Source: Clostridiales bacterium (GTDB lineage: Bacteria; Bacillota; Clostridia; Oscillospirales; Oscillospiraceae). Taken from it: 33,302 nt of DNA. Location: NCBI GenBank assembly GCA_004551945.1, contig SFPN01000018.1, forward strand, positions 1 to 33,302, read 5' to 3'. The position numbers and the translations under genes were made by a program. Positions 14,079-21,011 of this stretch are shown here, one piece after another (positions within the stretch are counted from its first letter, which is position 1; every line of letters starts with the position of its first letter). The notes under the pieces are model-generated. The model made no database searches, was not told the origin of the DNA, and saw nothing but the letters and a program-made list of their open reading frames with translations.

Positions 14079-15374
14079 TCAGATGGCCTGGGCCTTGGTC
14101 TGTCCGATGGCCTTCTGCACGGCCTGGCGGCAGACTTCCTCATAGGCTTCCTGGTCCTGGTAGAGGGACAGATCGGCCAGCTTTTCCAGCTCTTCCCGGC
14201 TCAGGCGGCTGGCAGGGTGGGCGGCCATCTCTCCCGCCGCCCGCTTGGCAAACACCAGGCTCTCCAGCAGGGAGTTGCTGGCCAGGCGGTTCTTTCCGTG
14301 GACCCCGTTGCAGGCGGTCTCCCCCACGGCGTAAAGCCGGGGCATGGAGGTGCGGCTGTTGTGGTCCACCTTCACCCCGCCCATGAAGTAGTGCTGGGCG
14401 GGCACCACGGGGATACACTCCTTGGTCACGTCGTACCCCATCTCCCGGCAGTGCTCCACAATGTTGGGGAAGTGCTCCCGCAGCTCCTGCTCGGGGATGG
14501 GCCGCAGGTCCTCCCAGACAAAGTCGGTGCCGTCCTTCTCCATCTGGGCATAGATGGCCTGGGACACCCGGTCCCGGGGGAGCAGCTCGTCCACAAACCG
14601 CTCCATATTCTTGTTATAGAGCTTGGCTCCCTCTCCCCGGACGGACTCCGAGATGAGGAACCGCCGGTCCTGGGTGCTCTCGCTGTAGAGGGTGGTGGGG
14701 TGAATCTGCACATAGTCGGGGTTTTGCAGGGCAACCCCGTGACGCAGGGCAATGGCCAGCCCGTCGCCGGTGAGGTGGCGGAAATTGGTGGAGTAGCGGT
14801 ACAGCCCCCCCACGCCGCCGGTGGCCAGGACGGTGTACTCCGCCTCCACCGCCTCCAGGCTGCCGTCCGCCAGGCGGAGCACGCCGCCGCGGCATTCTCC
14901 GTCCTGAACTAAGATGTCCACCAGGGTGGTGCGCTCCAGCAGGGTAATGTTCTCCCGCTCCTTGGCCCGGGCCAGCAGCTTGCTGGTGATCTCCTGGCCG
15001 GTGATGTCCTCGTGGAAGAGGATGCGCTTGTCCGAGTGGGCGCCCTCCCGGGTGAAGGCCAGACTGCCGTCCTCCTCCCGCTGGAACTCCACCCCCAGGC
15101 CGATCAGGTCCTGGATCACGTCCTGGGAGGAGCGGATCATAATGTCCACGCTCTCCCGGTCGTTCTCATAGTGGCCCGCTTTCAGGGTGTCCTCAAAAAA
15201 TGCGTCGTAGTCTGCCGGGTCCTTGAGACAGCAGATGCCCCCTTGGGCCAGGTAGGAGTCGCTGCTCTCCAGGTCGGCTTTGGTGATAACGGTGATCCGC
15301 TTTTCCCGGGGCAGATGCAGGGCACAGTACAGGCCGGAGCACCCGCTGCCCACAATCAGAATATCGGTGTCCAT
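14079..15374 (-). CDS. nadB: L-aspartate oxidase
   Basis: NadB oxidises L-aspartate to iminoaspartate with FAD, the first step of de novo NAD synthesis, passing product to NadA. It has 431 residues from ATG 15374; GGAGG lies 5 bases before it, and the longer frame to 15449 covers the promoter. The dinucleotide fold ILIVGSGCSGLYCALHL is near residue 5, DSYLAQGGI near 44, VPAQHYFMGGV and GVHGKNRLASNSLLES in the C-terminal FAD region. Anaerobes use fumarate as electron acceptor for this enzyme. The protein is slightly short because the C-terminal helical domain is reduced compared with the ~530-residue E. coli enzyme, which is common in Clostridia. Confidence 0.94.
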   Translation of the reverse strand: MDTDILIVGSGCSGLYCALHLPREKRITVITKADLESSDSYLAQGGICCLKDPADYDAFFEDTLKAGHYENDRESVDIMIRSSQDVIQDLIGLGVEFQREEDGSLAFTREGAHSDKRILFHEDITGQEITSKLLARAKERENITLLERTTLVDILVQDGECRGGVLRLADGSLEAVEAEYTVLATGGVGGLYRYSTNFRHLTGDGLAIALRHGVALQNPDYVQIHPTTLYSESTQDRRFLISESVRGEGAKLYNKNMERFVDELLPRDRVSQAIYAQMEKDGTDFVWEDLRPIPEQELREHFPNIVEHCREMGYDVTKECIPVVPAQHYFMGGVKVDHNSRTSMPRLYAVGETACNGVHGKNRLASNSLLESLVFAKRAAGEMAAHPASRLSREELEKLADLSLYQDQEAYEEVCRQAVQKAIGQTKAQAI

Positions 15375-15428
15375 AATATCCTCCATGCCAGCCTCCAGGG
15401 GCTGGTTTCTCCGCTTGAAATCCGAATT

Positions 15429-15456
15429 ATTATAACACATATTTGTCATCAGTCAA
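15429..15456 (-). promoter_or_regulatory. nadBC-niaR promoter
   Basis: On minus, TTGACT (15451-15456), 16-base spacer, TATAAT (15429-15434). The -35 is embedded in a NiaR-like TGTCTTGAC box. Confidence 0.85.
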
Positions 15457-15501
15457 GACATATGCAAAAATATATTTAACAGGTGTCTTGACATTGTACC
15501 T
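15452..15501. promoter_or_regulatory. Paired NiaR-like operators in the divergent nad control region
   Basis: GTCAAGACA (15452-15460) and TGTCTTGAC (15484-15492) are exact inverted copies separated by 23 AT-rich bases. Each covers the -35 hexamer of one of the divergent promoters. The right-hand box also lies within a wider inverted repeat ACAGGT...ACCTGT (15479-15503). A repressor bound here would shut both operons; niaR in the operon is the obvious candidate. Confidence 0.75.
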
Positions 15502-15516
15502 GTGATTTCCTATAAT
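15488..15516 (+). promoter_or_regulatory. nadA promoter (perfect sigma-A consensus)
   Basis: TTGACA (15488-15493), 17-base spacer, TATAAT (15511-15516): both hexamers and the spacing match consensus exactly. Such a strong promoter implies tight repression, and it overlaps the NiaR-like box. Confidence 0.92.
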
Positions 15517-15555
15517 ACTACGGAAATCATACCGTGAGTATTGGGAGGTACCAAT

Positions 15556-16473
15556 ATGCTTACCACCGAGAAATTACAGAAAGAGATCCTGCGCCTGAAG
15601 AAGGAGCGGGACGTATGTATCCTGGCCCACGCCTACCAGACCCAGGACATTCTGGAGGTGGCCGACTACACCGGCGACTCCTTCGGCCTGAGCCAGCAGG
15701 CCGCCAAGGCCACCCAGAAAACCGTCCTCATGTGCGGAGTGCGGTTCATGGCGGAGACCGTGAAGATCCTCTCCCCGGACAAAACCGTGATCCTCTCCCA
15801 CCCGGACGCCGGCTGCCCCATGGCCGAGCAGCTGGACCTGGACTTTCTGGGGGCTTTGAAGGAGCAGTACCCGGACAGCGCCGTGGTAGCCTACATCAAC
15901 ACCACCGCTTCCCTGAAAACCCAGTGTGACGTGTGCGTCACCTCCTCCTCCGCCCTGCGGATCATCCGGGCCATGCCCCAGAAGGACATTCTCTTCGTCC
16001 CCGACTGCAACCTGGGCCAGTGGGTGGCCGACCAGGTGCCGGAAAAGACCTTCCACTTCTTCCACGGGGGCTGCCCCGTCCACATCCGCCTGTTCGCCCA
16101 GGACGTGGCCGCCGCCCGGGCCGCTCACCCCGACGCCAAGCTTCTGGTCCACCCGGAGTGCCGGAAGGAGGTCTCCAGCCTGGCCGACTATGTGGGCAGC
16201 ACCACCGGCATCATGGCCCACGCCAAGGAGAGCGACGCCAAGTCCTTTATCATCGGCACGGAAAACAGCATCCTCCAGCATTTGCAGTTTGAATGTCCCG
16301 ACAAGGCGTTCTACCCCCTGTCCAAGGCCTGCATCTGCCAGAACATGCGCCTGACCACCCTGATAGATGTCTACCGCTGCCTGCTGGGCCAGGGCGGCGA
16401 GGAGATCTCCCTGGACGAGGAAACCCGCCTGGGCGCCAAGCGGTGCATCGACGCCATGCTGGCCTTTGGATGA
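15556..16473 (+). CDS. nadA: Quinolinate synthase
   Basis: NadA condenses iminoaspartate with dihydroxyacetone phosphate to quinolinate using an oxygen-sensitive [4Fe-4S] cluster. It has 305 residues from ATG 15556 with GGGAGG upstream; an in-frame TTG at 15541 precedes that site. The pseudo-threefold protein shows cluster Cys candidates at C87 (DAGCPMA), C173 (GGCPVH) and C259 or C261 (KACICQNM), spaced as in the three-Cys family. AHAYQTQDILEVADYTGDS (24-42) and GTENSILQHL (235-244) are conserved substrate blocks. It is divergent from nadB-nadC-niaR and ends at a strong terminator. Confidence 0.96.
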   Translation: MLTTEKLQKEILRLKKERDVCILAHAYQTQDILEVADYTGDSFGLSQQAAKATQKTVLMCGVRFMAETVKILSPDKTVILSHPDAGCPMAEQLDLDFLGALKEQYPDSAVVAYINTTASLKTQCDVCVTSSSALRIIRAMPQKDILFVPDCNLGQWVADQVPEKTFHFFHGGCPVHIRLFAQDVAAARAAHPDAKLLVHPECRKEVSSLADYVGSTTGIMAHAKESDAKSFIIGTENSILQHLQFECPDKAFYPLSKACICQNMRLTTLIDVYRCLLGQGGEEISLDEETRLGAKRCIDAMLAFG

Positions 16474-16493
16474 TACTGCCACCGACAACAGCA

Positions 16494-16528
16494 CAAAAAA
16501 ACGGACGGCTGAAAAGCCGTCCGTTTTT
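16494..16528. terminator. Bidirectional terminator between nadA and the SLH protein gene
   Basis: ACGGACGGCT-GAAA-AGCCGTCCGT (16501-16524) is a perfect 10-bp stem flanked by an A-run (16494-16500) and a T-run (16525-16528), so it works on both strands. Confidence 0.92.
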
Positions 16529-16530
16529 CG

Positions 16531-17514
16531 TTACCAGGTGCTCTCCCGGAATTCCAGCACCTCCATGGCGGACAGGAGCAGCTCCGCCGCCTGGGCCCGG
16601 GTGAGGGGCTGGCTCAGGTCCTGGCCGTCCCCGGTCTGGTCCAGCATCCCCACCGCCGTCAGGTTCACCACCGACTGGTAAGCCCAGGCGGGGGCGGCTT
16701 CCTGGGACAAGGACCCGGTGTCCGCCACGTCAGAGATGCCCAGCAGCCGGTTGAGCATCACCGCCGCCTCCGTTCCGGTGATGCCCCGGTCCGGCGCAAA
16801 GCAGGCCCGCTCGCCCTCCGCCCCGGTGCCCTGAACCATGCCCGAGCGCAGGGCCGAGGCCACATAGGGCTTGGCCCAGGCGGAAATACTGTCGTCGTCA
16901 GCAAAGCCTGTGAGCTGGGCCTGGGGCAGGGTGTCCATCTCCACCAGGTCCATGGCCATGGCCAGGAATTCCTCCCGGCTCACTGCAGCATCCGGGCGGA
17001 AGAACCAGGTCTCCCCCAGCTTCTCCCCCACGAAAATCTCCTGTTCCGCCAGGGCCATGGCAGCTTTCTGGGCCGGGTGGCCATCCAGATCCGCATAGGT
17101 CACTTCAGTCTTGGCCTTGCTGATCTTAATGCTCACCACCGCCGGCTGGGAGATGTTCCCCTGGCCGTCCTCGGCCACATAGGTGAAGGAGTCCTTGCCG
17201 GTCTTGTTCTCATAGGGGGTGTAGGTGAACCGGGCGCTTCCCTCCTCCGCAAAGGTGATGGAGCCCCGGGCGGGGTTCTTTGTCACCCGAAAGGTCAGGG
17301 GGTCCCCGTCCGGATCCACGGCGGAAAAGGTTCCGCTGACCGCCACATTTTTATAGGTGGTCAGGCTCAGGTTCTCGGCAATGGGCAGCGTGCTGTCCCC
17401 TGTGGCCAGATCATCGTGATCAAAGAGGGCGTAGGCGGGCAGAATCAGAAGGGAAACCAGAGCGGAGAGCACCAGCAGGAACCCATCGCGCCGGGCAAAT
17501 CGTGGCTGTGCCAT
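16531..17514 (-). CDS. Secreted Ig-like / SLH-domain surface protein
   Basis: This 327-residue protein starts with a signal peptide (hydrophobic 11-29, likely cut after AYA). Residues 40-135 form one Ig/cadherin-like beta domain (AVDPDGDPLTFRV, then GKDSFTYVAEDGQGN), a fold common in surface adhesins. The rest consists of S-layer-homology repeats at about 138-195 (TYADLDGHPAQKAAMALAE... FRPDAAVSREEFLAMA), 200-262 (FADDDSISAWAKPYVASAL, then GITGTEAAVMLNRLLG) and a third ending at the C-terminus (LTRAQAAELLLSAMEVLE). SLH repeats bind cell-wall polysaccharide, often pyruvylated. It lies 54 bases downstream of the SEDS gene on the same strand and is probably co-transcribed. GAGGAGG precedes ATG 17514. 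Ligand unknown. Confidence 0.85.
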   Translation of the reverse strand: MAQPRFARRDGFLLVLSALVSLLILPAYALFDHDDLATGDSTLPIAENLSLTTYKNVAVSGTFSAVDPDGDPLTFRVTKNPARGSITFAEEGSARFTYTPYENKTGKDSFTYVAEDGQGNISQPAVVSIKISKAKTEVTYADLDGHPAQKAAMALAEQEIFVGEKLGETWFFRPDAAVSREEFLAMAMDLVEMDTLPQAQLTGFADDDSISAWAKPYVASALRSGMVQGTGAEGERACFAPDRGITGTEAAVMLNRLLGISDVADTGSLSQEAAPAWAYQSVVNLTAVGMLDQTGDGQDLSQPLTRAQAAELLLSAMEVLEFRESTW

Positions 17515-17568
17515 GGAAATACCTCCTCATTGGATAAAGTGTTTCTAGTTTCCCCCAACTGTTCCGCC

Positions 17569-18705
17569 TTATACCCACGGTCCATTTCCGCTTCCTGCCA
17601 GCGGGTCCCGGGCCAGGGACATGAGCACACCCACCGCCCCGAACAGGGCCAGAAGCGATGACCCGCCGTAGCTGAAAAAGGGCAGGGTCACCCCCACCAC
17701 CGGGGCGGCATACAGGCACATGGCCACGTTCATCCCTGTCTGGGCTCCCAGCATCCCCGCCACCCCCATGGCAGTGCCGGCCAGCAGCGGTTCTGCCCGC
17801 CGGGCCAGGAGGATGCACCGAAAGACAATGGCCCCCAGCAGCAGCAGGATTACCAGACAGCCTGCCAGCCCCAGCTCCTCCCCGGCGGCGGCGAAAATGA
17901 AATCTGTGTGCCGGGCGGGCAGGGCCGAAGGGGACAGGCTCTGGGTCTGGGTCCCCTGGAGGTACCCCTGCCCGGTGACCTGGCCGGAGCCGATGGCCAG
18001 CAGGCTCCGTCCCTGCTGAAAGCCCTTGCCCCAGGGGTCCAGGTCGTGGTCCAGCACCACCAGAAACCGCAGGCGCACATACTCCGGCAGCCTGGGCCAC
18101 AGCAGAACGATCCCAGCCGCCCCGGCGGCCACCTCCCCCATCAGCCACAGGGGATGAACCCCCGCCGACCAGAGCATCACCAGGTAGATGGCCAGGTAGA
18201 CCGCCGCCATGCCAATATCTCCCGAGACCCCGTAGAGCAGGCCGCACAGGGCCAGCACATGAACCCCCAGCTGGAGAATAGACCAGGGCCGGTTCAGCCC
18301 CCGCCGGGACAGATACCGCAGGTGAAGGGCCAGCAGGAGCACAAAGGACACCTTCACTATCTCTGCCGGCTGGAAGTTAAAACTCCCCCCTGGCAGGGAG
18401 ATCCAGCTCTTGTTGCCGGTGCCGTCGTCGTTGCCCAGAGGGATCAGCAGGAGCAGAAGGACCACGTTTCCCAAAAGCAGCGCCCACCAGAGCTTGTCCA
18501 GCAGGGCCCGCAGGTCCAGGGAGGAGAGGATCAGGCACAACGCCACCCCCAGCCCCAGCGCAGCGGCCTGCTTGCCCACCAGGCCATGCAGCTCCTCCTG
18601 GTATCGGGTGGCCGAGTAGATCAAGGCTAGGCCATAGAGGGCCGCCGTCAGGCAGAGGCCGAAGAGCCACCATTCCCGTTTTTTTCGTCCCAGAGGGTCC
18701 CGCAC
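17569..18705 (-). CDS. SEDS-family peptidoglycan glycosyltransferase (RodA/FtsW)
   Basis: This is a 378-residue integral membrane protein with about ten helices. It has the SEDS signatures QPAEIVK (near 114), DFIFAAAGEELG (near 267) and PVVGVTLPFFSYGGSSL (near 334). These proteins polymerise lipid II glycan strands together with a class B PBP. The large extracellular loop includes EYVRLRFLVVLDHDLDPWGKGFQQGRSLLAIGSGQ, the region that carries the catalytic Asp. Length and short termini suggest RodA rather than FtsW, but no elongation or division neighbours settle the question. It starts at GTG 18705 with GGGGAG 6-7 bases upstream. No convincing promoter was found on minus; TTGCAC...TATCGC near 18760-18790 is weak. 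Confidence 0.88.
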   Translation of the reverse strand: MRDPLGRKKREWWLFGLCLTAALYGLALIYSATRYQEELHGLVGKQAAALGLGVALCLILSSLDLRALLDKLWWALLLGNVVLLLLLIPLGNDDGTGNKSWISLPGGSFNFQPAEIVKVSFVLLLALHLRYLSRRGLNRPWSILQLGVHVLALCGLLYGVSGDIGMAAVYLAIYLVMLWSAGVHPLWLMGEVAAGAAGIVLLWPRLPEYVRLRFLVVLDHDLDPWGKGFQQGRSLLAIGSGQVTGQGYLQGTQTQSLSPSALPARHTDFIFAAAGEELGLAGCLVILLLLGAIVFRCILLARRAEPLLAGTAMGVAGMLGAQTGMNVAMCLYAAPVVGVTLPFFSYGGSSLLALFGAVGVLMSLARDPLAGSGNGPWV

Positions 18706-18800
18706 CCGGCCTCTCCCCTTCCCAACTAAACTTCTTTTCCATCATACCCCAGAAACGGCGATAAATTTTGTCAGGAAGGGGTGCAACCCGCGCTGTTTTG

Positions 18801-18809
18801 TGGTAAAAT
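18801..18809 (+). promoter_or_regulatory. Extended -10 promoter for tsaE-tsaB-upp
   Basis: TGGTAAAAT (18801-18809) is an extended -10 element with only a weak -35 (TGCAAC) upstream. It would start transcription near 18816, about 50 bases before tsaE. Confidence 0.5.
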
Positions 18810-18864
18810 GCTTTCAACATGCCCGTGGGGCCAAACCGGCCCCGGGGAAGAGAGGGATGCACCC

Positions 18865-19290
18865 ATGGAACACTACTCGAAAAGTCCCCAGGAAACCGAG
18901 GCCCTGGGGCAGGCTCTGGTCCAAAAACTGGCCCCCGGCGCGGTGGTAGCCTTCTCCGGCGACCTGGGCGCGGGCAAAACCGCCTTTGTCCGGGGCATGG
19001 CCCAGGGCCTTGGGATCACCCAGCGGGTGACCAGCCCCACCTTCACCATCGTCAATGAGTATGAGGGGGGGCGACTTCCCCTGTTCCACTTCGATATGTA
19101 CCGCCTGCACTCGGCAGAGGAGCTCTTCGACATCGGCTGGGAGGACTTTCTCAGCCGGGGCGGAATCTGCGCCGTGGAGTGGAGCGAAAACATCCAGGAG
19201 GCCCTGGAGCCCGGCACCGTCTATGTGGATATCCGCCGGGGTCAGGGCGAGCAGGAACGGATCATTTCGATAAAGGGGATGGAACCATGA
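18865..19290 (+). CDS. tsaE: tRNA threonylcarbamoyladenosine biosynthesis ATPase
   Basis: TsaE is the small P-loop ATPase needed with TsaB, TsaC and TsaD to make t6A37 in ANN-decoding tRNAs. It has 141 residues from ATG 18865 (AGAGAGG upstream); the longer frame to 18781 covers the promoter. The Walker A GDLGAGKTAFVRG is at about 33-45. TSPTFTIVNEY, with the switch Thr, follows, and then HFDMYRL and the EW motif AVEWSENI. The stop overlaps the tsaB start (ATGA), so the partners are coupled. tsaC and tsaD are not in the window. Confidence 0.95.
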   Translation: MEHYSKSPQETEALGQALVQKLAPGAVVAFSGDLGAGKTAFVRGMAQGLGITQRVTSPTFTIVNEYEGGRLPLFHFDMYRLHSAEELFDIGWEDFLSRGGICAVEWSENIQEALEPGTVYVDIRRGQGEQERIISIKGMEP

Positions 19291-20003
19291 AAATTTTAGC
19301 CCTGGAGTCCTCCGCCGTGGCCGCCTCGGTGGCCCTGTGCGAGGATGAGGCGCTCATCGCCCAGTCCTTTCAGAACAGCGGCCTGACCCACAGCCAGACC
19401 CTGCTGCCCATGGCCCAGCAGCTGCTGAAAAGCTGCGGTCTCACCATGGACCAGGTGGATCTGGTGGCGGTGGCGGCAGGCCCCGGCTCCTTCACGGGGC
19501 TGCGCATCGGCGTAGCCGCCGCCAAGGGCCTGGCCTGGGCGGTGGAAAAGCCCTGCGCCGGGTGCTCCACCCTGGAGTCCATGGCCTGGAGTCTGGCAGG
19601 CTTTGAAGGAGAGGTCTGCGCCGCCATGGACGCCCGCCGGAAGCAGGTCTACAACGCTCGCTTCCGGGTGGACGGAGAGCGGCCCCACCGGCTGACCCCC
19701 GACCGGGCCATCGCCCTGGAAGACCTGGTGGCGGAGCTGAAAGGCACCCAGACCACCCAGATTGTGGTGGGGGACGGGGCGCAGCTGTGCTGCAACGCCC
19801 TCACCGCCGCCGGGATTCCCGCCCGCCTGGCGCCCCCCAACCTGCGCACCCAGAGCGCCTGGGGCGTGGCCCGGCTGGCGCTGGAACAAGCCCGGGCTGG
19901 CCAGCTTCTCACCCCCAACCAGCTGGTCCCCGTCTATCACCGCTTGTCCCAAGCGGAACGGGAGCGGCTGGAGCGGGAGCAGGCCGCCAAAAGAGAAACC
20001 TGA
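19287..20003 (+). CDS. tsaB: tRNA threonylcarbamoyladenosine biosynthesis protein TsaB
   Basis: TsaB is an inactive ASKHA-fold homologue that dimerises with TsaD in the t6A synthase. It has 238 residues. MKILALESSAVAASVAL is the N-terminal phosphate-1-like strand. LTHSQTLLPM and VAAGPGSFTGLRIGVAAAKGLA are signature blocks, and the C-terminus (NQLVPVYHRLSQAERERLE) is typical. It starts at ATG 19287 inside the tsaE stop. The usual Firmicute order continues with rimI and tsaD, but here upp follows 24 bases later. Confidence 0.95.
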   Translation: MKILALESSAVAASVALCEDEALIAQSFQNSGLTHSQTLLPMAQQLLKSCGLTMDQVDLVAVAAGPGSFTGLRIGVAAAKGLAWAVEKPCAGCSTLESMAWSLAGFEGEVCAAMDARRKQVYNARFRVDGERPHRLTPDRAIALEDLVAELKGTQTTQIVVGDGAQLCCNALTAAGIPARLAPPNLRTQSAWGVARLALEQARAGQLLTPNQLVPVYHRLSQAERERLEREQAAKRET

Positions 20004-20027
20004 GAACACAGAAGGGAGACTATCACG

Positions 20028-20663
20028 ATGGATATGGAAATGGTACATGTATTGGATCACCCCCTGTTGCAGCACAAGCTCTCCATCCTCCGGGATGAGA
20101 ACACCGGCGTGAAGGATTTCCGGGAGATCGTCAGCGAAGTAGCCACCCTCATGTGCTATGAAGCCACCCGGGACCTGCCCCTGGAAGAGGTGGAAATTCA
20201 GACCCCCGTGGCAAAAGCCGTCACCAAGCAGATCGCCGGCAAGAAGCTGGCCATCGTCCCCATTCTCCGGGCGGGTCTGGGGATGGTGGAGGGTATCCTC
20301 ACCCTGATCCCCTCCGCCAAGGTGGGCCACATCGGCCTGTTCCGGGACCCGGAGACCTTAAAGCCCGTGAAGTACTACTGCAAGATGCCCACGGACATCG
20401 CCGAGCGGGACGTGATTATCCTGGACCCCATGCTGGCCACCGGCGGTTCCGCCTCTGCTGCCATCGACTTTGTCAAGGAATATGGGGTCAAGCACATTAA
20501 GCTCATGAACATCATCGCCGCTCCCGAGGGCATCCGCCGGGTGCGGGAGGACCACCCCGACGTGGAGATCTATGTGGCCGCCGTGGATGAAAAGCTCAAC
20601 GACCACTGCTACATCGTCCCCGGCCTGGGGGATGCCGGAGACCGGATTTTCGGCACCAAGTAA
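20028..20663 (+). CDS. upp: Uracil phosphoribosyltransferase
   Basis: Upp salvages uracil with PRPP to UMP. It has 211 residues, standard length. It begins MEMVHVLDHPLLQHKLSILR after an extra MD, since ATG 20028 is preferred with GGGAG 9-10 bases upstream and ATG 20034 is an alternative. PILRAGLGMVEG is near 81. VIILDPMLATGGSA, near 128, is the PRPP loop. PGLGDAGDRIFGTK is the characteristic C-terminus. It is downstream of tsaB and may share its transcript. No strong terminator follows; a GGCTTGA/TCAAGCC inverted repeat at 20694-20712 overlaps the next promoter. Confidence 0.97.
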   Translation: MDMEMVHVLDHPLLQHKLSILRDENTGVKDFREIVSEVATLMCYEATRDLPLEEVEIQTPVAKAVTKQIAGKKLAIVPILRAGLGMVEGILTLIPSAKVGHIGLFRDPETLKPVKYYCKMPTDIAERDVIILDPMLATGGSASAAIDFVKEYGVKHIKLMNIIAAPEGIRRVREDHPDVEIYVAAVDEKLNDHCYIVPGLGDAGDRIFGTK

Positions 20664-20696
20664 GGCAAGTTTTTTCAAAAAACCGCAAAAAACGGC

Positions 20697-20725
20697 TTGA
20701 CATTCTCAAGCCTTCGTGGTAGTAT
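20697..20725 (+). promoter_or_regulatory. Promoter of the first tRNA-Leu(CAG)
   Basis: TTGACA (20697-20702), 17-base spacer, TAGTAT (20720-20725). A perfect 7-bp inverted repeat GGCTTGA-CATTC-TCAAGCC (20694-20712) overlaps the -35. Confidence 0.85.
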
Positions 20726-20731
20726 ATTTCT

Positions 20732-20757
20732 TGCACTGAGCGAGACCGCTCGGTGCA
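20732..20757 (+). other. Hairpin in the tRNA 5' leader
   Basis: TGCACTGAGCG-AGAC-CGCTCGGTGCA forms an 11-bp stem (one G-U) starting almost exactly at the predicted transcription start and ending 6 bases before the mature tRNA. The second tRNA-Leu copy lacks it. Confidence 0.6.
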
Positions 20758-20763
20758 GGATAT

Positions 20764-20851
20764 GCGCGAGTGGTGGAATTGGCAGACTCGCTAGATTCAG
20801 GTTCTAGTGTGCATTACGCACGTGCGGGTTCAAGTCCCGCCTCGCGCACCA
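20764..20851 (+). tRNA. tRNA-Leu (anticodon CAG), copy 1
   Basis: This is an 88-nt class II tRNA. The acceptor GCGCGAG pairs with CTCGCGC and CCA is encoded. The anticodon arm is CTAGA-TTCAGGT-TCTAG (anticodon CAG, reads CUG), the variable arm is GTGC-ATTAC-GCAC, and the T-arm is GCGGG-TTCAAGT-CCCGC. CUG is the dominant leucine codon in this GC-rich genome, which fits having two identical genes. It has its own promoter and terminator. Confidence 0.97.
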
Positions 20852-20883
20852 AAAGAGACATCCTTTCGGATGTCTCTTTTTTT
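20851..20883 (+). terminator. Terminator of tRNA-Leu(CAG) copy 1
   Basis: AAAGAGACATCC and GGATGTCTCTTT form a perfect stem with a short loop at 20864-20867, followed by further Ts. It begins directly at the CCA end. Confidence 0.93.
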
Positions 20884-21011
20884 ATTTCTTCCTTTCTGGA
20901 CGCGAAGGGCGGCCTGAAAACCGGTGGGTATAAAAAGCGAAGATGCCTTTGTGGAAACCTTTCTGGAAAAACACCGGGAAGAGGACGATTTATGAGAAAC
21001 CATCCAGCTGA

